Source: Exiguobacterium undae DSM 14481 (GTDB lineage: Bacteria; Bacillota; Bacilli; Exiguobacteriales; Exiguobacteriaceae). Taken from it: a DNA stretch of 64,000 bases. Positions 8,855 to 18,132 of the stretch are shown here, one piece after another (position 1 is the stretch's first letter; each line of letters begins with the position of its first letter). The position numbers and the translations under genes were made by a program. The notes under the pieces are model-generated. The model did no database searches. It was not told the DNA's origin and saw only the letters and a list, made by a program, of their open reading frames with translations. The DNA is taken from assembly GCF_000620805.1 (NCBI RefSeq), contig NZ_KK211187.1:1970398-2034397 (forward strand), given 5' to 3'.

Positions 8855-8972
8855 ACACATTTTGTTTTTTGATGCGTCTCGGAGAAATCTTTTGAAGGAA
8901 CAGGACTTTTTATATGCGTTGGCGTATTCTAACGTATAGAAGGAATTGTTGATGAAAGTAAGGTGAATTGGT

Positions 8973-10094
8973 GTGAAATCGATCTTGTACGACGTACTCC
9001 ATAACCTGACTTTATTGATGAGCGGGTTTTATTTGCTCGGAAAACTATCGCCCCACCCGATTACCGTCGACTCCAAACGGTCAGTCCGGATTTTGTACGG
9101 ACTCAGTTTAAGTATCCTGTCGTTGCTTTTGATGCAGTTGACAATCGAACCGGTTCCGGGTGTCCTAGTCGATTTACGGCATATTCCGGTCATCGTCGCC
9201 GCTTATTTCGCCGGTCCGCTGCCGACCTGTATCGTGACGATCATCATTATCGTCTATCGGTTCAGTGTCAACACGAATGCGGCGGCTTTTGCAGCCTGTC
9301 TGTTCATTTTACTGGTTGCCGGCGGAACGTTGCTGATCGTCAGGTGGTTGCCGCTCTACTCCCGAAAAACATTTACGGTCGTCACGGTGTATGCGACCGT
9401 CCTGCATGGACTCGTCTTGACGTTTGTCTTGTTCGATACCGGGCTCATCCTCGACATTTTAAGTGTCGTTCTCCCGGCGTCATTTGCCAGCAGTTGGCTT
9501 GCCCTTGTCATCATCCGGGATATTCGGCTGACGAAGCACGCGATGCAGACCTTGCAACAGACGGCACGACGTGATTTTTTGACGGGACTTCATAATTTCC
9601 GTGCCTTTACCGATCACTTGGAAGACTTAAAACAGCAAACGATCCTCCATTCACGGGAAGTCGCCTTGATTACGGTCGACATTGATCATTTTAAACAGAT
9701 CAACGATACGTATGGTCATGAGGCGGGCGACGAGGTTTTACGGCAGTTTGCGAAACGGCTGCAGGACGGGGTGACGGATTCCGGTTATGTCTCCCGAAAC
9801 GGCGGTGAAGAATTTTCGATTCTCGTTGAACGATTAACGGTCGTCAAAGTGTTGGCACTCGCGGAACAGTTACGGGAACGGATCGCTGCTGCTCCGTTCG
9901 TGTTGTCCTCGGGCGTGCTGCTCCACTTGACGGCGTCGTTCGGTGTCGCCAGTTTTCCGGAAACGACCGGACAGATCCAACATATCGTGACCGATGCCGA
10001 CGCCGCTCTTTACCAATCCAAACAAAACGGCCGGAATCGCGTCACCCTGTTTTCGCTTCAAGAAGAAGTCGCATCGGCCCGTCACTCCGATTAG
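8973..10094 (+). CDS. Membrane-bound diguanylate cyclase (5TM-LYT sensor plus GGDEF)
   Basis: The 373-residue protein starts with five or six membrane helices of the LytS/YhcK receptor type (5TM-5TMR_LYT, residues about 1-190), followed by a GGDEF domain. The active-site loop is GGEEF at 277-281 and the metal-binding DIDHFKQINDTYGHEAGDEVL is intact, so it should make cyclic di-GMP. The residues just before the loop do not fit the RxxD inhibitory site. The GTG start is preceded by AAGGTG. It is divergent from the ketone-body operon and shares its control region. Confidence 0.85.
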   Translation: MKSILYDVLHNLTLLMSGFYLLGKLSPHPITVDSKRSVRILYGLSLSILSLLLMQLTIEPVPGVLVDLRHIPVIVAAYFAGPLPTCIVTIIIIVYRFSVNTNAAAFAACLFILLVAGGTLLIVRWLPLYSRKTFTVVTVYATVLHGLVLTFVLFDTGLILDILSVVLPASFASSWLALVIIRDIRLTKHAMQTLQQTARRDFLTGLHNFRAFTDHLEDLKQQTILHSREVALITVDIDHFKQINDTYGHEAGDEVLRQFAKRLQDGVTDSGYVSRNGGEEFSILVERLTVVKVLALAEQLRERIAAAPFVLSSGVLLHLTASFGVASFPETTGQIQHIVTDADAALYQSKQNGRNRVTLFSLQEEVASARHSD

Positions 10095-10149
10095 GGATGG
10101 ACGAATCCAGTAAAATCGGCTACGTTTGATAGTGAGGTAGGTGAGTGTT

Positions 10150-10326
10150 ATGAAATTGGCAAAAGGACCGTATATTTTAATTGGTCTTGTGCTCGGTCTC
10201 CTGTTCGGCTTCATCGGGGATAATTTTTATCTGTATGTCTCGGCCGGTATTTTAGTCGGTGCGATGCTTGAAGGTTATGTCTCGTGGCAACAACGGAAAG
10301 AACAAAAAAAATCAAATCATTCCTAA
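10150..10326 (+). CDS. Small two-helix membrane protein, unknown
   Basis: This 58-residue protein has two hydrophobic segments (about 8-24 and 28-44) joined by a short turn and a charged, lysine-rich tail that should face the cytoplasm. The ATG at 10150 was preferred; a GTG at 10141 is also possible because the ribosome site AGGTGAG overlaps it. It is 12 bp upstream of the DUF350 gene and probably cotranscribed. I do not recognise a family. Confidence 0.55.
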   Translation: MKLAKGPYILIGLVLGLLFGFIGDNFYLYVSAGILVGAMLEGYVSWQQRKEQKKSNHS

Positions 10327-10338
10327 GGGGGAATCAGT

Positions 10339-10743
10339 GTGGGCTTCAGTGAACTATTTTTATCAACGCTCGCGTATATTGGTGTCGCGACGCTCCTGCT
10401 TGCAATCGGGGTCGTCCTGTTTGAAGTGACGACCAAATCAAAAGAGATGGAACTGATCCGTCAAGGAAAAAAAGCGGCCGTCTATGCATTCGGCGGACGG
10501 ATCCTTGGTCTTGCGATCGTGCTGTACTCAAGCATCACGAACTCGGTCAGCATTCTCGACATGGTCTTGTGGGGAGCACTTGCGATCGTTTTCCAAATCG
10601 TTTTGTTCTACCTGGCTGATTTAATCATTCCGCGTCTCAGCATGACAAAAGAAATTGATGCCAATAACGAAGCCGTCGGTTTACTGCTTCTGTTCCTTTC
10701 GATTTCAATCGGATTGATCATCGCCGGTTCCCTTACATATTAA
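10339..10743 (+). CDS. DUF350 (YjfL-type) membrane protein
   Basis: The 134-residue protein has four hydrophobic helices with short loops and the pattern ATLLLAIGVVLFEVTTK...AVYAFGGRILGLAIVLYSS typical of DUF350 proteins, whose function is unknown. The GTG start has AAGGGGGA 6 nt upstream. It follows the small membrane protein closely and ends at a strong bidirectional terminator. Confidence 0.7.
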   Translation: MGFSELFLSTLAYIGVATLLLAIGVVLFEVTTKSKEMELIRQGKKAAVYAFGGRILGLAIVLYSSITNSVSILDMVLWGALAIVFQIVLFYLADLIIPRLSMTKEIDANNEAVGLLLLFLSISIGLIIAGSLTY

Positions 10744-10785
10744 AAAAAATGCCAGCATCCCGGACGTCGGAGTGCTGGCATTTTT
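10744..10785. terminator. Bidirectional intrinsic terminator
   Basis: AAAAATGCCAGCA pairs with TGCTGGCATTTTT across a 15-nt loop. It serves the DUF350 gene and, in reverse, the small gene that follows. Confidence 0.85.
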
Positions 10786-11042
10786 CATTTTTCCAAGTCT
10801 TCGAGTTCTTTTTGGGAGCGGGGATAGCCGTTTGCCTGCCACTCCGCCCGGTAAATCGAATCGAGTTTCGTCAAGCCGACTTCATCCGGATCCTTATCGG
10901 CATCCGGACTCAAATCCTGATCGAGATGCGTTAAATACTCTTTTAACGGATCCGGTTCCCTCTTGTCTTTGTTCTTCAGCAAAAACAGACCGGCACCGGC
11001 CAAAACGCTTGCTCCAAACACATACCGTTTTCGTAATCGCAT
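10785..11042 (-). CDS. Small membrane-anchored acidic protein, unknown
   Basis: The 85-residue product has basic residues, one helix at about 8-22 (YVFGASVLAGAGLFLL) and then a charged, acidic C-terminal part rich in Asp, Lys and Glu. The ATG is preceded by AAGGGGA. It lies 30 bp downstream of rpiA and may be cotranscribed with it. I do not recognise a family. Confidence 0.6.
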   Translation of the reverse strand: MRLRKRYVFGASVLAGAGLFLLKNKDKREPDPLKEYLTHLDQDLSPDADKDPDEVGLTKLDSIYRAEWQANGYPRSQKELEDLEK

Positions 11043-11072
11043 CGGTTCCCCTTCTTTCTATCAAGACACAGC

Positions 11073-11771
11073 TTAGACAAGTCCTCCCCCGTCCCGGAGG
11101 TTCGGGTGGGCCACCTGCCGGACTTTTCCCTGTTCGACGGTCAGGACGTGATCCGGTTGCCGTTCAAAATAACCGGTTTCGAGCACCCCCGTCAAACTTT
11201 TTAGTTCCTGAGCAAGATGACGCACATCCTGAACCCGCTCGAGATCCACATCCAGAATCAAATGTCCGCCATCTGTCACGAACGGTTGACCGTCGTGTTC
11301 CCGCAATGTCACGTCCAGCTGCTTGTCCCGCAGATAACGCTCGACATACGGTCTCGCAAACGCATCGATTTCGACCGGTAACGGTCCGGTCAAGTGGTGC
11401 ACGAATTTCGAGGCGTCCGCTAAGTAGAGGATTTCCCGGCTCATCAGCGCGACGACTTTTTCCCGGAATAACGCGCCGCCCCCGCCCTTGAGCACTCGGA
11501 ACCGTGGATCGATCTGATCGATGCCGTCGATGACGAGATCGATATGGGTTGCTTCTTCGAGTGACAGGAGGGGAATGTTCAATCGTTTCGCTTGTTCAAC
11601 CGTCTCGTTGGATGTTGCGACCCCTTGCACCTCGCCGCCCGCTTTGACCCATTCACCCAAGGCATCGATGAAACTCCGGGTCGTCGAACCGGTCCCGAGA
11701 CCAAGGATCATCCCGTTCTTGACCTGCTTGATTGCCGCTTCCGCCAGCATCTTCTTCTCTTGCTCATACAT
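11073..11771 (-). CDS. rpiA: Ribose-5-phosphate isomerase A
   Basis: The 232-residue enzyme interconverts ribose 5-phosphate and ribulose 5-phosphate in the non-oxidative pentose phosphate pathway. Diagnostic motifs are GLGTGSTT near residue 24, DGIDQIDP near 83 and the catalytic [14 protein letters not shown] near 95. Length fits the family. AAGGAGGGG precedes the ATG. The pepF gene lies 46 bp upstream on the same strand, so the two could share a transcript. Confidence 0.93.
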   Translation of the reverse strand: MYEQEKKMLAEAAIKQVKNGMILGLGTGSTTRSFIDALGEWVKAGGEVQGVATSNETVEQAKRLNIPLLSLEEATHIDLVIDGIDQIDPRFRVLKGGGGALFREKVVALMSREILYLADASKFVHHLTGPLPVEIDAFARPYVERYLRDKQLDVTLREHDGQPFVTDGGHLILDVDLERVQDVRHLAQELKSLTGVLETGYFERQPDHVLTVEQGKVRQVAHPNLRDGGGLV

Positions 11772-11817
11772 CAGTACCCCTCCTTCGTTAGTTATCTATT
11801 CCCGGTTGACGCGGACT

Positions 11818-13545
11818 TCAATCGACGAGTCCTGCCGTCTCCTGCAGATAGAGCTCGATTGCTGAACGAAGCGGTTCGAGTGCGTCTTGCCAAAAAGTGA
11901 CCGCATCCGGTTCTCCGTCCAGGTACCGTTCCACCAGCTCTTCGATCGAAGCCCGACCCGATGCCCGTAACAGCGGTTCAAATTGATCACTGAACGCCGC
12001 TTTGGATTGTTTGACCGTCGAGTACAACTGATTGCTCAACAAGTAACCGATTGTATAGGGGATATTGTAAAATGCCTTGCCGGTATCATAAAAATGACTG
12101 ACATAGATCCATTTAAACGGAGCCGCCTCGTCCAATAGATTCCCGTAAAAACCGGCTTCTTCCTCCTGCATCAAGGCTGCGATTCGTGCACTTGAGACCG
12201 GTCCCTGCTTCCGCTCGGAATAAAAACGTTGCTCAAACCGGAACATGTTCGGCACGATTCCGACGTATTTTAAACCTTCGTTGATCTTGGTCTCAAGCAT
12301 CGCCAATTTATCGTCACCTGCCGACTGTTCGATGACGGCGTCGAGGACCAGATTTTCCATGAACGTCGAGGCGGTCTCAGCGATACTCGTCCCTTTGATT
12401 TGCTCGAGGAACGGCAGATCGTGTAACAGTGAATTATGATAGGCATGCCCGATTTCATGGGCAAGCGTGACGACATCCTGATACGCCTCGCGGTACGTCA
12501 TGAAGATGCGGCTCTCTTTAAGGACCGGAAAGGAGGCACAGAATCCCCCTTCCGCCTTATTGGGCCGGTTTTCGGCATCGACCCATCCTGCTTCGAATAC
12601 GTGTTTCGTAAAGGTGGCCAACCGAGGATGCAGGTCTTCAAATTGCTTCAGGATGATTGTTTGTGCTGTTGCATACGAGACAACACGGTCCGACTTGAAG
12701 GTATTCGTCTCTAAATCGTGCCAGTGTGGTTCCGTGATTCGGGCGAGACGCAATTTCCGTTCGTAATACGACTGGAACAACGGACGATGTTGATCAATCG
12801 CCGTCAGCATCGCTTCGATCGTCGGTCGTTTGATCCGATTTTGTTCGCAGAGTTCCGTCAAGAGATCGTCCCAGCCGCGTTTGGCATAGACCTGTAATCG
12901 AAATCCGGCAATCCGGTTCAGAATCATCGCAAAGTCGTCCTGTGCAGCGGCGCAGGTTTTCGCAATAGCGGCAGCTGCCGTTTGACGGTCAATCCGTGTC
13001 GTACCGTGGACCGCCTGATGCCAGGCTTGTCCGATCGTGACCGTTGCTCCATTCAAGGGAAGTCGTAATCCGGTCAAACGTTGTTCATACAGCTGTTCCC
13101 AGGCAGAAAATCCGTCGATTGCCAATGCCTGAATCAGCTGTTCCTGCTTTGCCGGCAGACGCCGTTCCATGATGGCACGGCGTTCCGTCAGGTAATAGGA
13201 TGCTTCTTCGTGCTGTAACGTTGTCCTCTCGTCGTTTGACAACGTCCGCAGTCGTTCCTCGAAAAAAGTTTCACCCGTCTGAAGACCCGCTTGCAACGTA
13301 TCCGTCTGCTCGAGCAGATCAAGGACCTCTTGACGCGACACGTCCTCTGCATACAGGCAATAGACAAAATCACTGAGTTCTTCGACCTGACACATGAGCT
13401 GCTCAAGTGTCACTAATTGCGACCGGATCGGTGCTTGATCGGTTTGGAACCGGTCAAGTTCCTGCTGTAACGATTCTAACTTTTGTTTGATTTCTTCCGT
13501 TGTATAGCTGGCGTTCAGCTGCCAACGTGATGTCATGGTCGACAT
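11818..13545 (-). CDS. pepF: Oligoendopeptidase F (M3 family)
   Basis: The 575-residue zinc peptidase has HEIGHAYH at 363-370 with the zinc-binding HExxH, and the downstream family pattern SIAETASTFMENLV supplies the third ligand Glu. It degrades short oligopeptides in the cytoplasm. The ATG at 13545 was chosen because AAGGAGG is 7-8 nt upstream; the ATG at 13551 almost touches that site. N-terminal residues 1-110 are helical, as in M3B enzymes. Confidence 0.88.
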   Translation of the reverse strand: MSTMTSRWQLNASYTTEEIKQKLESLQQELDRFQTDQAPIRSQLVTLEQLMCQVEELSDFVYCLYAEDVSRQEVLDLLEQTDTLQAGLQTGETFFEERLRTLSNDERTTLQHEEASYYLTERRAIMERRLPAKQEQLIQALAIDGFSAWEQLYEQRLTGLRLPLNGATVTIGQAWHQAVHGTTRIDRQTAAAAIAKTCAAAQDDFAMILNRIAGFRLQVYAKRGWDDLLTELCEQNRIKRPTIEAMLTAIDQHRPLFQSYYERKLRLARITEPHWHDLETNTFKSDRVVSYATAQTIILKQFEDLHPRLATFTKHVFEAGWVDAENRPNKAEGGFCASFPVLKESRIFMTYREAYQDVVTLAHEIGHAYHNSLLHDLPFLEQIKGTSIAETASTFMENLVLDAVIEQSAGDDKLAMLETKINEGLKYVGIVPNMFRFEQRFYSERKQGPVSSARIAALMQEEEAGFYGNLLDEAAPFKWIYVSHFYDTGKAFYNIPYTIGYLLSNQLYSTVKQSKAAFSDQFEPLLRASGRASIEELVERYLDGEPDAVTFWQDALEPLRSAIELYLQETAGLVD

Positions 13546-13630
13546 AGCCATTCCTCCTTTTCAGCCTTTTCTGTCCCTCCCTCCATTCGTTTCCGTTTAA
13601 GACAAGTCCTGTTTTTCTAGTTATTTCCAC

Positions 13631-13664
13631 AAAAAAACATCCTTTCGCTTGATGGAAAGGATGT
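13631..13664 (-). terminator. Terminator of the hemolysin III-type gene
   Basis: ACATCCTTTC and GAAAGGATGT form a perfect 10-bp stem with an 8-nt loop; a run of seven Ts follows on the minus strand. Confidence 0.85.
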
Positions 13665-13672
13665 CGGAACCA

Positions 13673-14320
13673 TTAAATGACGAAGAAATAGACGCAGAGG
13701 AAATGAGCAAGACTTCCAAGTAACACGAACACGTGGAAAATCTCATGGAAACCAAGATGTTTAAACGACAGAACGTTTGGTTTCAAACCGTAGATGACTC
13801 CACCAATCGTATAGAAAATACCCCCGAGGAACAGCAGCGCGATTCCCATCGGTGACAAGACGGCTGCGAGCGGTGTGATCGCAAAGACCATGATCCAGCC
13901 CATCCCGATGTAAAGTGTCGTCGACAACCAGCGCGGGCTGTTGAACCAGACCAGTTTAAAAGTGATCCCGAAGACGGCAATCAGCATGACGATACTGAAC
14001 ATGACCCACCCCGTCGGTCCGTTCAGACTGATCAGACAAAACGGCGCATAGGATCCGGCGATCAACAAATAGATCATCGAGTGATCCAGTCGTCTCCAGG
14101 TCGCAATCGCCCGGTCGCTCGCCAGTACCATGTGATAGGTCGCCGAGACGGAATAGAGTGCCATCATACTGACACCAAAGATGATGGCAGCGACGATCGG
14201 CAAGCCGGCGCCCCGTTCCAGTGATGCCTTAATGACCAGTGCCAGCAATCCGATGAAGGCGAAGACTGCTCCTCCCAGATGGGTCAAGCCGTTGATTGGT
14301 TCTCTCATGTACGTTCTCAT
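13673..14320 (-). CDS. Hemolysin III / TrhA family membrane protein
   Basis: The 215-residue protein has seven predicted membrane helices and the PAQR-type histidine and serine pattern: EPINGLTHLGGAVFA at the start, SATYHMV in the second helix region and HLGFHEIFHVFVLLGSLAHF at the end. These proteins (YqfA/TrhA, hemolysin III) are thought to act in membrane homeostasis, despite the name. A GGAGGG site precedes the ATG. It is a single-gene unit with its own terminator. Confidence 0.85.
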   Translation of the reverse strand: MRTYMREPINGLTHLGGAVFAFIGLLALVIKASLERGAGLPIVAAIIFGVSMMALYSVSATYHMVLASDRAIATWRRLDHSMIYLLIAGSYAPFCLISLNGPTGWVMFSIVMLIAVFGITFKLVWFNSPRWLSTTLYIGMGWIMVFAITPLAAVLSPMGIALLFLGGIFYTIGGVIYGLKPNVLSFKHLGFHEIFHVFVLLGSLAHFLCVYFFVI

Positions 14321-14434
14321 AATTTCCCTCCGTTGTTATGTAGTTTTTAATACTACATGGCGTTATATGAACATTCTATCATACACTAGAGAAATAGGAA
14401 GTCATTCCGGACTATTTTTTTTGGAGGTTTTTTT

Positions 14435-14956
14435 ATGACACAAGCAGATCAACCGAAACCAATACTCGATCGACAATTGGAACTTACGGATATTCCGAAC
14501 ATCGATCTCTACATGGATCAAGTCATCCAACTGTTTGAACGGACATTCGAGGAGACGACCCGCGCAAAAGGCGAAACGATTCTGACGAAGACGATGATCA
14601 ACAATTATGCCAAAAAGAAACTTTTTTTCCCGGTGACGAATAAGAAATACACGAAAGACCATCTCATCTTAATCAGTCTGATCTATCAGCTTAAAGGAAC
14701 TTTTTCAATCAACGACATCAAAACAATTCTGACAGATTTGAATACAGGCGTCACCAGCCAGTCAATCAATCTTGAAGCATTTTATCAGACTTACCTCGAC
14801 ACGACGGCAGCTAATCAGACGCGTTTTGAAGCACAACAGCAACTTCCGGACGAATCGGATCATCTCGAACAGTTGCAACTGATTTTATCACTTGCCCATA
14901 TGAGTAACTTGTATCGCCGGGCAGCCGAACGGTTAATTGATCAATTAGAAGATTAA
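14435..14956 (+). CDS. DUF1836 domain protein
   Basis: The 173-residue protein contains the DUF1836 pattern LTKTMINNYAKKKLFFP...KYTKDHLILISLIYQLKGTFSI, a helical, possibly DNA-binding module resembling MerR-like heads. An ideal GGAGG site lies 8 nt before the ATG. A DUF4003 gene follows 54 bp later on the same strand. The function of the family is not established. Confidence 0.7.
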   Translation: MTQADQPKPILDRQLELTDIPNIDLYMDQVIQLFERTFEETTRAKGETILTKTMINNYAKKKLFFPVTNKKYTKDHLILISLIYQLKGTFSINDIKTILTDLNTGVTSQSINLEAFYQTYLDTTAANQTRFEAQQQLPDESDHLEQLQLILSLAHMSNLYRRAAERLIDQLED

Positions 14957-15010
14957 CTTTCTGAGTCATCTCATGGTAAAATAGGGAAAATGAAGAGCGA
15001 GGTGGATCAG

Positions 15011-15985
15011 ATGGAGATCGGGCAACGTTTTTTGGCGCAACTGGAAGAAACCGGACAGTATTTCGTGAACTATCAGGATGGCATTTTGATTGAACTGGCG
15101 TTTGATGCGACTGTCGGAAAGCAGTCACCGGCATTCTCTGATCTTGAACACACGGCGGCCTATCTCGAGGAACATCTCCGTTCCCATCAGACGCAGGCCC
15201 TGTTGCTCGCTTCAAAGATCCATGCCTATGATGCTTCTCCCGTCGAACGGATTACGCAAATGATCTCCATCCACAGCTTTTTTTCAACACACCGTCTCGT
15301 CCACCCGCTGAACGCCTATTCCACCGCCTTGTTAATCAGCCGATTGGAAGCGACGGATCCGCAGTTGCAACGGACGGTCGAGCTGTATCGGCTTGCCAAA
15401 AAGTCTCATCGCTTCATCGTCTCCCCGCTCCTCGTGTCGTTCTTGTTCCTGAACGCCTTGCGTCGCGGAGAGATAGCGACGATTCACGCACGGATCGAGG
15501 CGACGTATGACATTCTGAAAAAACGATTTGGCCGTTCGCAGCAAACGTACGTCACCGCCCTGCTGCTCGCGTTGTTGCCGGAGGACGATCAGGCGACGTA
15601 TATCGCACAGGTCGTTCAGTCGCGAAACCTGTACCGGAAACACGGCATTCCTTTGTCGTTTCACGGTTTACTCGCCTTACTCGGTGACCCGAGGATGCAC
15701 CAAACGGCGTTAGAGGGGTTGGCGGACCAGTTCCGGAATACGCCTCACTTCAAGTACCGGAAGGACCTGGTGTTTCTGACGGCTGTCCGGCTGTACTTGG
15801 CCGATCATCCGACGCTGCACCAGCTGTTTGCACCGTTCTCCCCTTCTACGCTCGACGATACGTCCAACCTGTTGCCGGTTTATCTGTTTCCGGTCGATCT
15901 GACCGATACATCCCATGCGACGGATGGTGGTATGACGGACGGCGGATTTGACGGGGGTGACGGCGGCGGGGGTGGCGGTGATTAA
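15011..15985 (+). CDS. DUF4003-like protein with Gly/Asp-rich tail
   Basis: The 324-residue mostly helical protein resembles the DUF4003 family of Bacillales. The ATG at 15011 was chosen because GAGGTGG is 5-6 nt upstream; an earlier ATG at 14990 has no ribosome site. The last 25 residues are almost only Gly, Asp and a few Met/Phe, a flexible tail ending in a hexaglycine. Such tails occur on secreted or membrane TPM-like proteins, but no signal peptide is seen here. Function unknown. Confidence 0.65.
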   Translation: MEIGQRFLAQLEETGQYFVNYQDGILIELAFDATVGKQSPAFSDLEHTAAYLEEHLRSHQTQALLLASKIHAYDASPVERITQMISIHSFFSTHRLVHPLNAYSTALLISRLEATDPQLQRTVELYRLAKKSHRFIVSPLLVSFLFLNALRRGEIATIHARIEATYDILKKRFGRSQQTYVTALLLALLPEDDQATYIAQVVQSRNLYRKHGIPLSFHGLLALLGDPRMHQTALEGLADQFRNTPHFKYRKDLVFLTAVRLYLADHPTLHQLFAPFSPSTLDDTSNLLPVYLFPVDLTDTSHATDGGMTDGGFDGGDGGGGGGD

Positions 15986-15993
15986 AAATTCAC

Positions 15994-16028
15994 AAAAAAA
16001 CCTTCCTGCAGAAGCGGAAGGTTTTTTT
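15994..16028. terminator. Bidirectional intrinsic terminator
   Basis: AAAAAAACCTTCC pairs with GGAAGGTTTTTTT around a 9-nt loop; it serves convergent genes on both sides. Confidence 0.85.
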
Positions 16029-16031
16029 GGA

Positions 16032-16304
16032 TTAACGCTCTTGATTATCGTCGTCGGATGGTGTTACATCTGATGCATGGGATAAATCCGGTGCTTCTTC
16101 ATCCGTTGACGGATTTTCATCCGAGACGTCCTCTGATTGTTCTTGTGTATCCGTCGACTCCTCTTTCGAGTCGTCATTTTTGTCTGTATCTTGTTTTGCT
16201 TTTGGTTTTTCAGTATTGGATTCGTCGCGTCCTGCGATTTCATCGTTCGTCATCCGATTACCCGAAGTAATTGGATCTGTTTCTTTGTCGTGTTGCTGTG
16301 CCAT
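16032..16304 (-). CDS. Small acidic, probably disordered protein
   Basis: The 90-residue product is dominated by Asp, Glu, Ser, Thr and Lys and has no hydrophobic core, so it is probably intrinsically disordered. The ATG at 16304 was chosen because AGGGGGA precedes it; the longer frame would overlap the GGDEF-EAL gene. No family is recognised. Small hydrophilic proteins of this kind are often stress-induced, but no such promoter is evident here. Confidence 0.55.
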   Translation of the reverse strand: MAQQHDKETDPITSGNRMTNDEIAGRDESNTEKPKAKQDTDKNDDSKEESTDTQEQSEDVSDENPSTDEEAPDLSHASDVTPSDDDNQER

Positions 16305-16356
16305 GAAAAGTCCCCCTCGATCTGTGATGTTAAGAGTATTCCCTTCCTTACACAGC

Positions 16357-18111
16357 TTAAACATCGAGCGTATGGCTGGTTTTTGAAAAATCGGCAATTA
16401 AGTTCGTAATCGGTTGCGGGTGATGGAGGTAATGTCCTTGAACATACAACTTTTCCCCAAGCAATGTAATCTGACGGAATTGAGAAACCGTCTCGACTTC
16501 TTGAATGACGAGTGCAATGTTCAGTGCTTGCGTCAACGCATAGACAGACTGTAACATCGACTGTTCGAGCTGATTTTGCGCCAATCGCCGGGTGAAAATC
16601 GGATCCAGTTTCACCGATTGTACCGGTAAGCGGAGTAACGAATTCAACGATGCGTAGTGACTGCCAAAATGATCGACACTCAAGCGGTATCCGGCCTGAC
16701 GCAACGATTCGAGTCGACCGATTGCTTGACGTCGTCCCGTCTGCAGGACTTCTTCACGGATTTCAAGGACGATCCGGTCCCGCTTGAACGGCGGCTGATT
16801 GGCAAATGCCAACAGGTCAGCAAGCATCGCATCGGACTGGAATTGACTCGCCGACAGATTGATTGAAATCGTCACCGGGTGACCCAATTCCTGTTCCAAG
16901 CGGACACTGTCGGTGATGGCCTGACAGACCGTGAATCGTCCGATTTGACCAAAGCTTCCCATCCGTTCAGCGACCGGAATGAAGTCTGCCGGACTGACGA
17001 AGCCAAGGACCGGATGATTCCAACGCAACAAAGCTTCGACCGCCACCGTGTGGCCAAGTTTAGCATTGAAAATCCGTTGATAATACAATTCAAATTGTCC
17101 CCGCGCAAGAGCCTGCCCGAGTTCTTTTTCCAAAACGTGCTCAAATGGATGTTGTTCGAGTTCCCGAGCCTGATTGACGAACAAGGTCCCGGCTTTTCCG
17201 TCCAGTTTGACTTGCTGCATCAAGGCTTCTGCTGCATAAACCTGCGTTTGACGATTCATATAGTCCCCGGTCAATAAGCTGACGCCGGAAGAAGCGGTGA
17301 CACGAATCGGTTCATGGCTGATTCCTTCGATTGGCCGTTCAATCGCCTCGATGATCCAGTTCGCATACGTGTTGCCGTGCTCCGCAAACTCTGCTTCGTC
17401 GATGGGTGCCAACACGATGAATTCGTTCCCGTCCATTCGTCCGACGACATGATCGAGGATCGGTACATATTTTAACCGGGAGGCAATTTCCTGCAACACT
17501 TTATTGCCGACCCGGTAACCGTATGTCGCATTGATGGCATGAAAATTATCGAGATTTAAGACCATCAGGAACGTGGACTGATTCGCCACGCTGGAAATCA
17601 ACCGGTTCATGTAGCGTTCATTGTAGACGTCGGTCAAGGCATCCTTGATGACGTATGTCTCGACACTGATCGATTTACTGATGATGTCAGCATAGTTTTC
17701 TACCAACGCGATGTCTTTTTGATCAAAATCATATGGCTTGTCATCAAATGCACACAATGTCCCGATTTTTTCGTTTTCCGCATTTTTGATGGCCACGCCT
17801 AAAAAACTGCCGTTCCCAAGCGATTTCGTGACCGGGTGGTTACTCGTATGGGGATCCGCCAATAACTCGTTGATTTGAATCTTCCCGTCCGTCTCATCGA
17901 TGACGAGCTTACAAAGAACGTGCTGATAGACATGGGTCGTCCCTTCGCCGATCAATTCTTTTTCTTGGTTGATTGCTTTGACGATGAAATTGCTGTTCAA
18001 ATCGTTTAACGCAAAAAACAACGTGTTGACGCCAATTTCTTCACTTAATTTTTTTAAGATTTCCTCAACAAGCGGATGCAGCGCTTCATACCGCATTTGC
18101 ATATTATCCAC
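16357..18111 (-). CDS. GAF-GGDEF-EAL protein with degenerate catalytic motifs
   Basis: The 584-residue cytoplasmic protein has an N-terminal GAF domain (about 10-155), a GGDEF domain (160-315) and an EAL domain (330-575). The cyclase loop reads DGNEF at 227-231 instead of GGDEF, so synthesis is unlikely. The EAL motif itself is present (359-361), but the DDFG motif is DHFG (His481) and the AEGVE motif is IQEVE (Gln537), replacing metal and catalytic acids. It is therefore probably a cyclic di-GMP or nucleotide receptor or regulator. It follows a histidine kinase gene by 21 bp and should be cotranscribed with it. Confidence 0.82.
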   Translation of the reverse strand: MDNMQMRYEALHPLVEEILKKLSEEIGVNTLFFALNDLNSNFIVKAINQEKELIGEGTTHVYQHVLCKLVIDETDGKIQINELLADPHTSNHPVTKSLGNGSFLGVAIKNAENEKIGTLCAFDDKPYDFDQKDIALVENYADIISKSISVETYVIKDALTDVYNERYMNRLISSVANQSTFLMVLNLDNFHAINATYGYRVGNKVLQEIASRLKYVPILDHVVGRMDGNEFIVLAPIDEAEFAEHGNTYANWIIEAIERPIEGISHEPIRVTASSGVSLLTGDYMNRQTQVYAAEALMQQVKLDGKAGTLFVNQARELEQHPFEHVLEKELGQALARGQFELYYQRIFNAKLGHTVAVEALLRWNHPVLGFVSPADFIPVAERMGSFGQIGRFTVCQAITDSVRLEQELGHPVTISINLSASQFQSDAMLADLLAFANQPPFKRDRIVLEIREEVLQTGRRQAIGRLESLRQAGYRLSVDHFGSHYASLNSLLRLPVQSVKLDPIFTRRLAQNQLEQSMLQSVYALTQALNIALVIQEVETVSQFRQITLLGEKLYVQGHYLHHPQPITNLIADFSKTSHTLDV

Positions 18112-18132
18112 GAATCACCCCTCCTTTTCGCC

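Noticed and set aside
10772-11491. 239-residue frame on the plus strand
   Set aside because: It lies opposite the small membrane protein gene and rpiA, has no ribosome site and no recognisable protein features.
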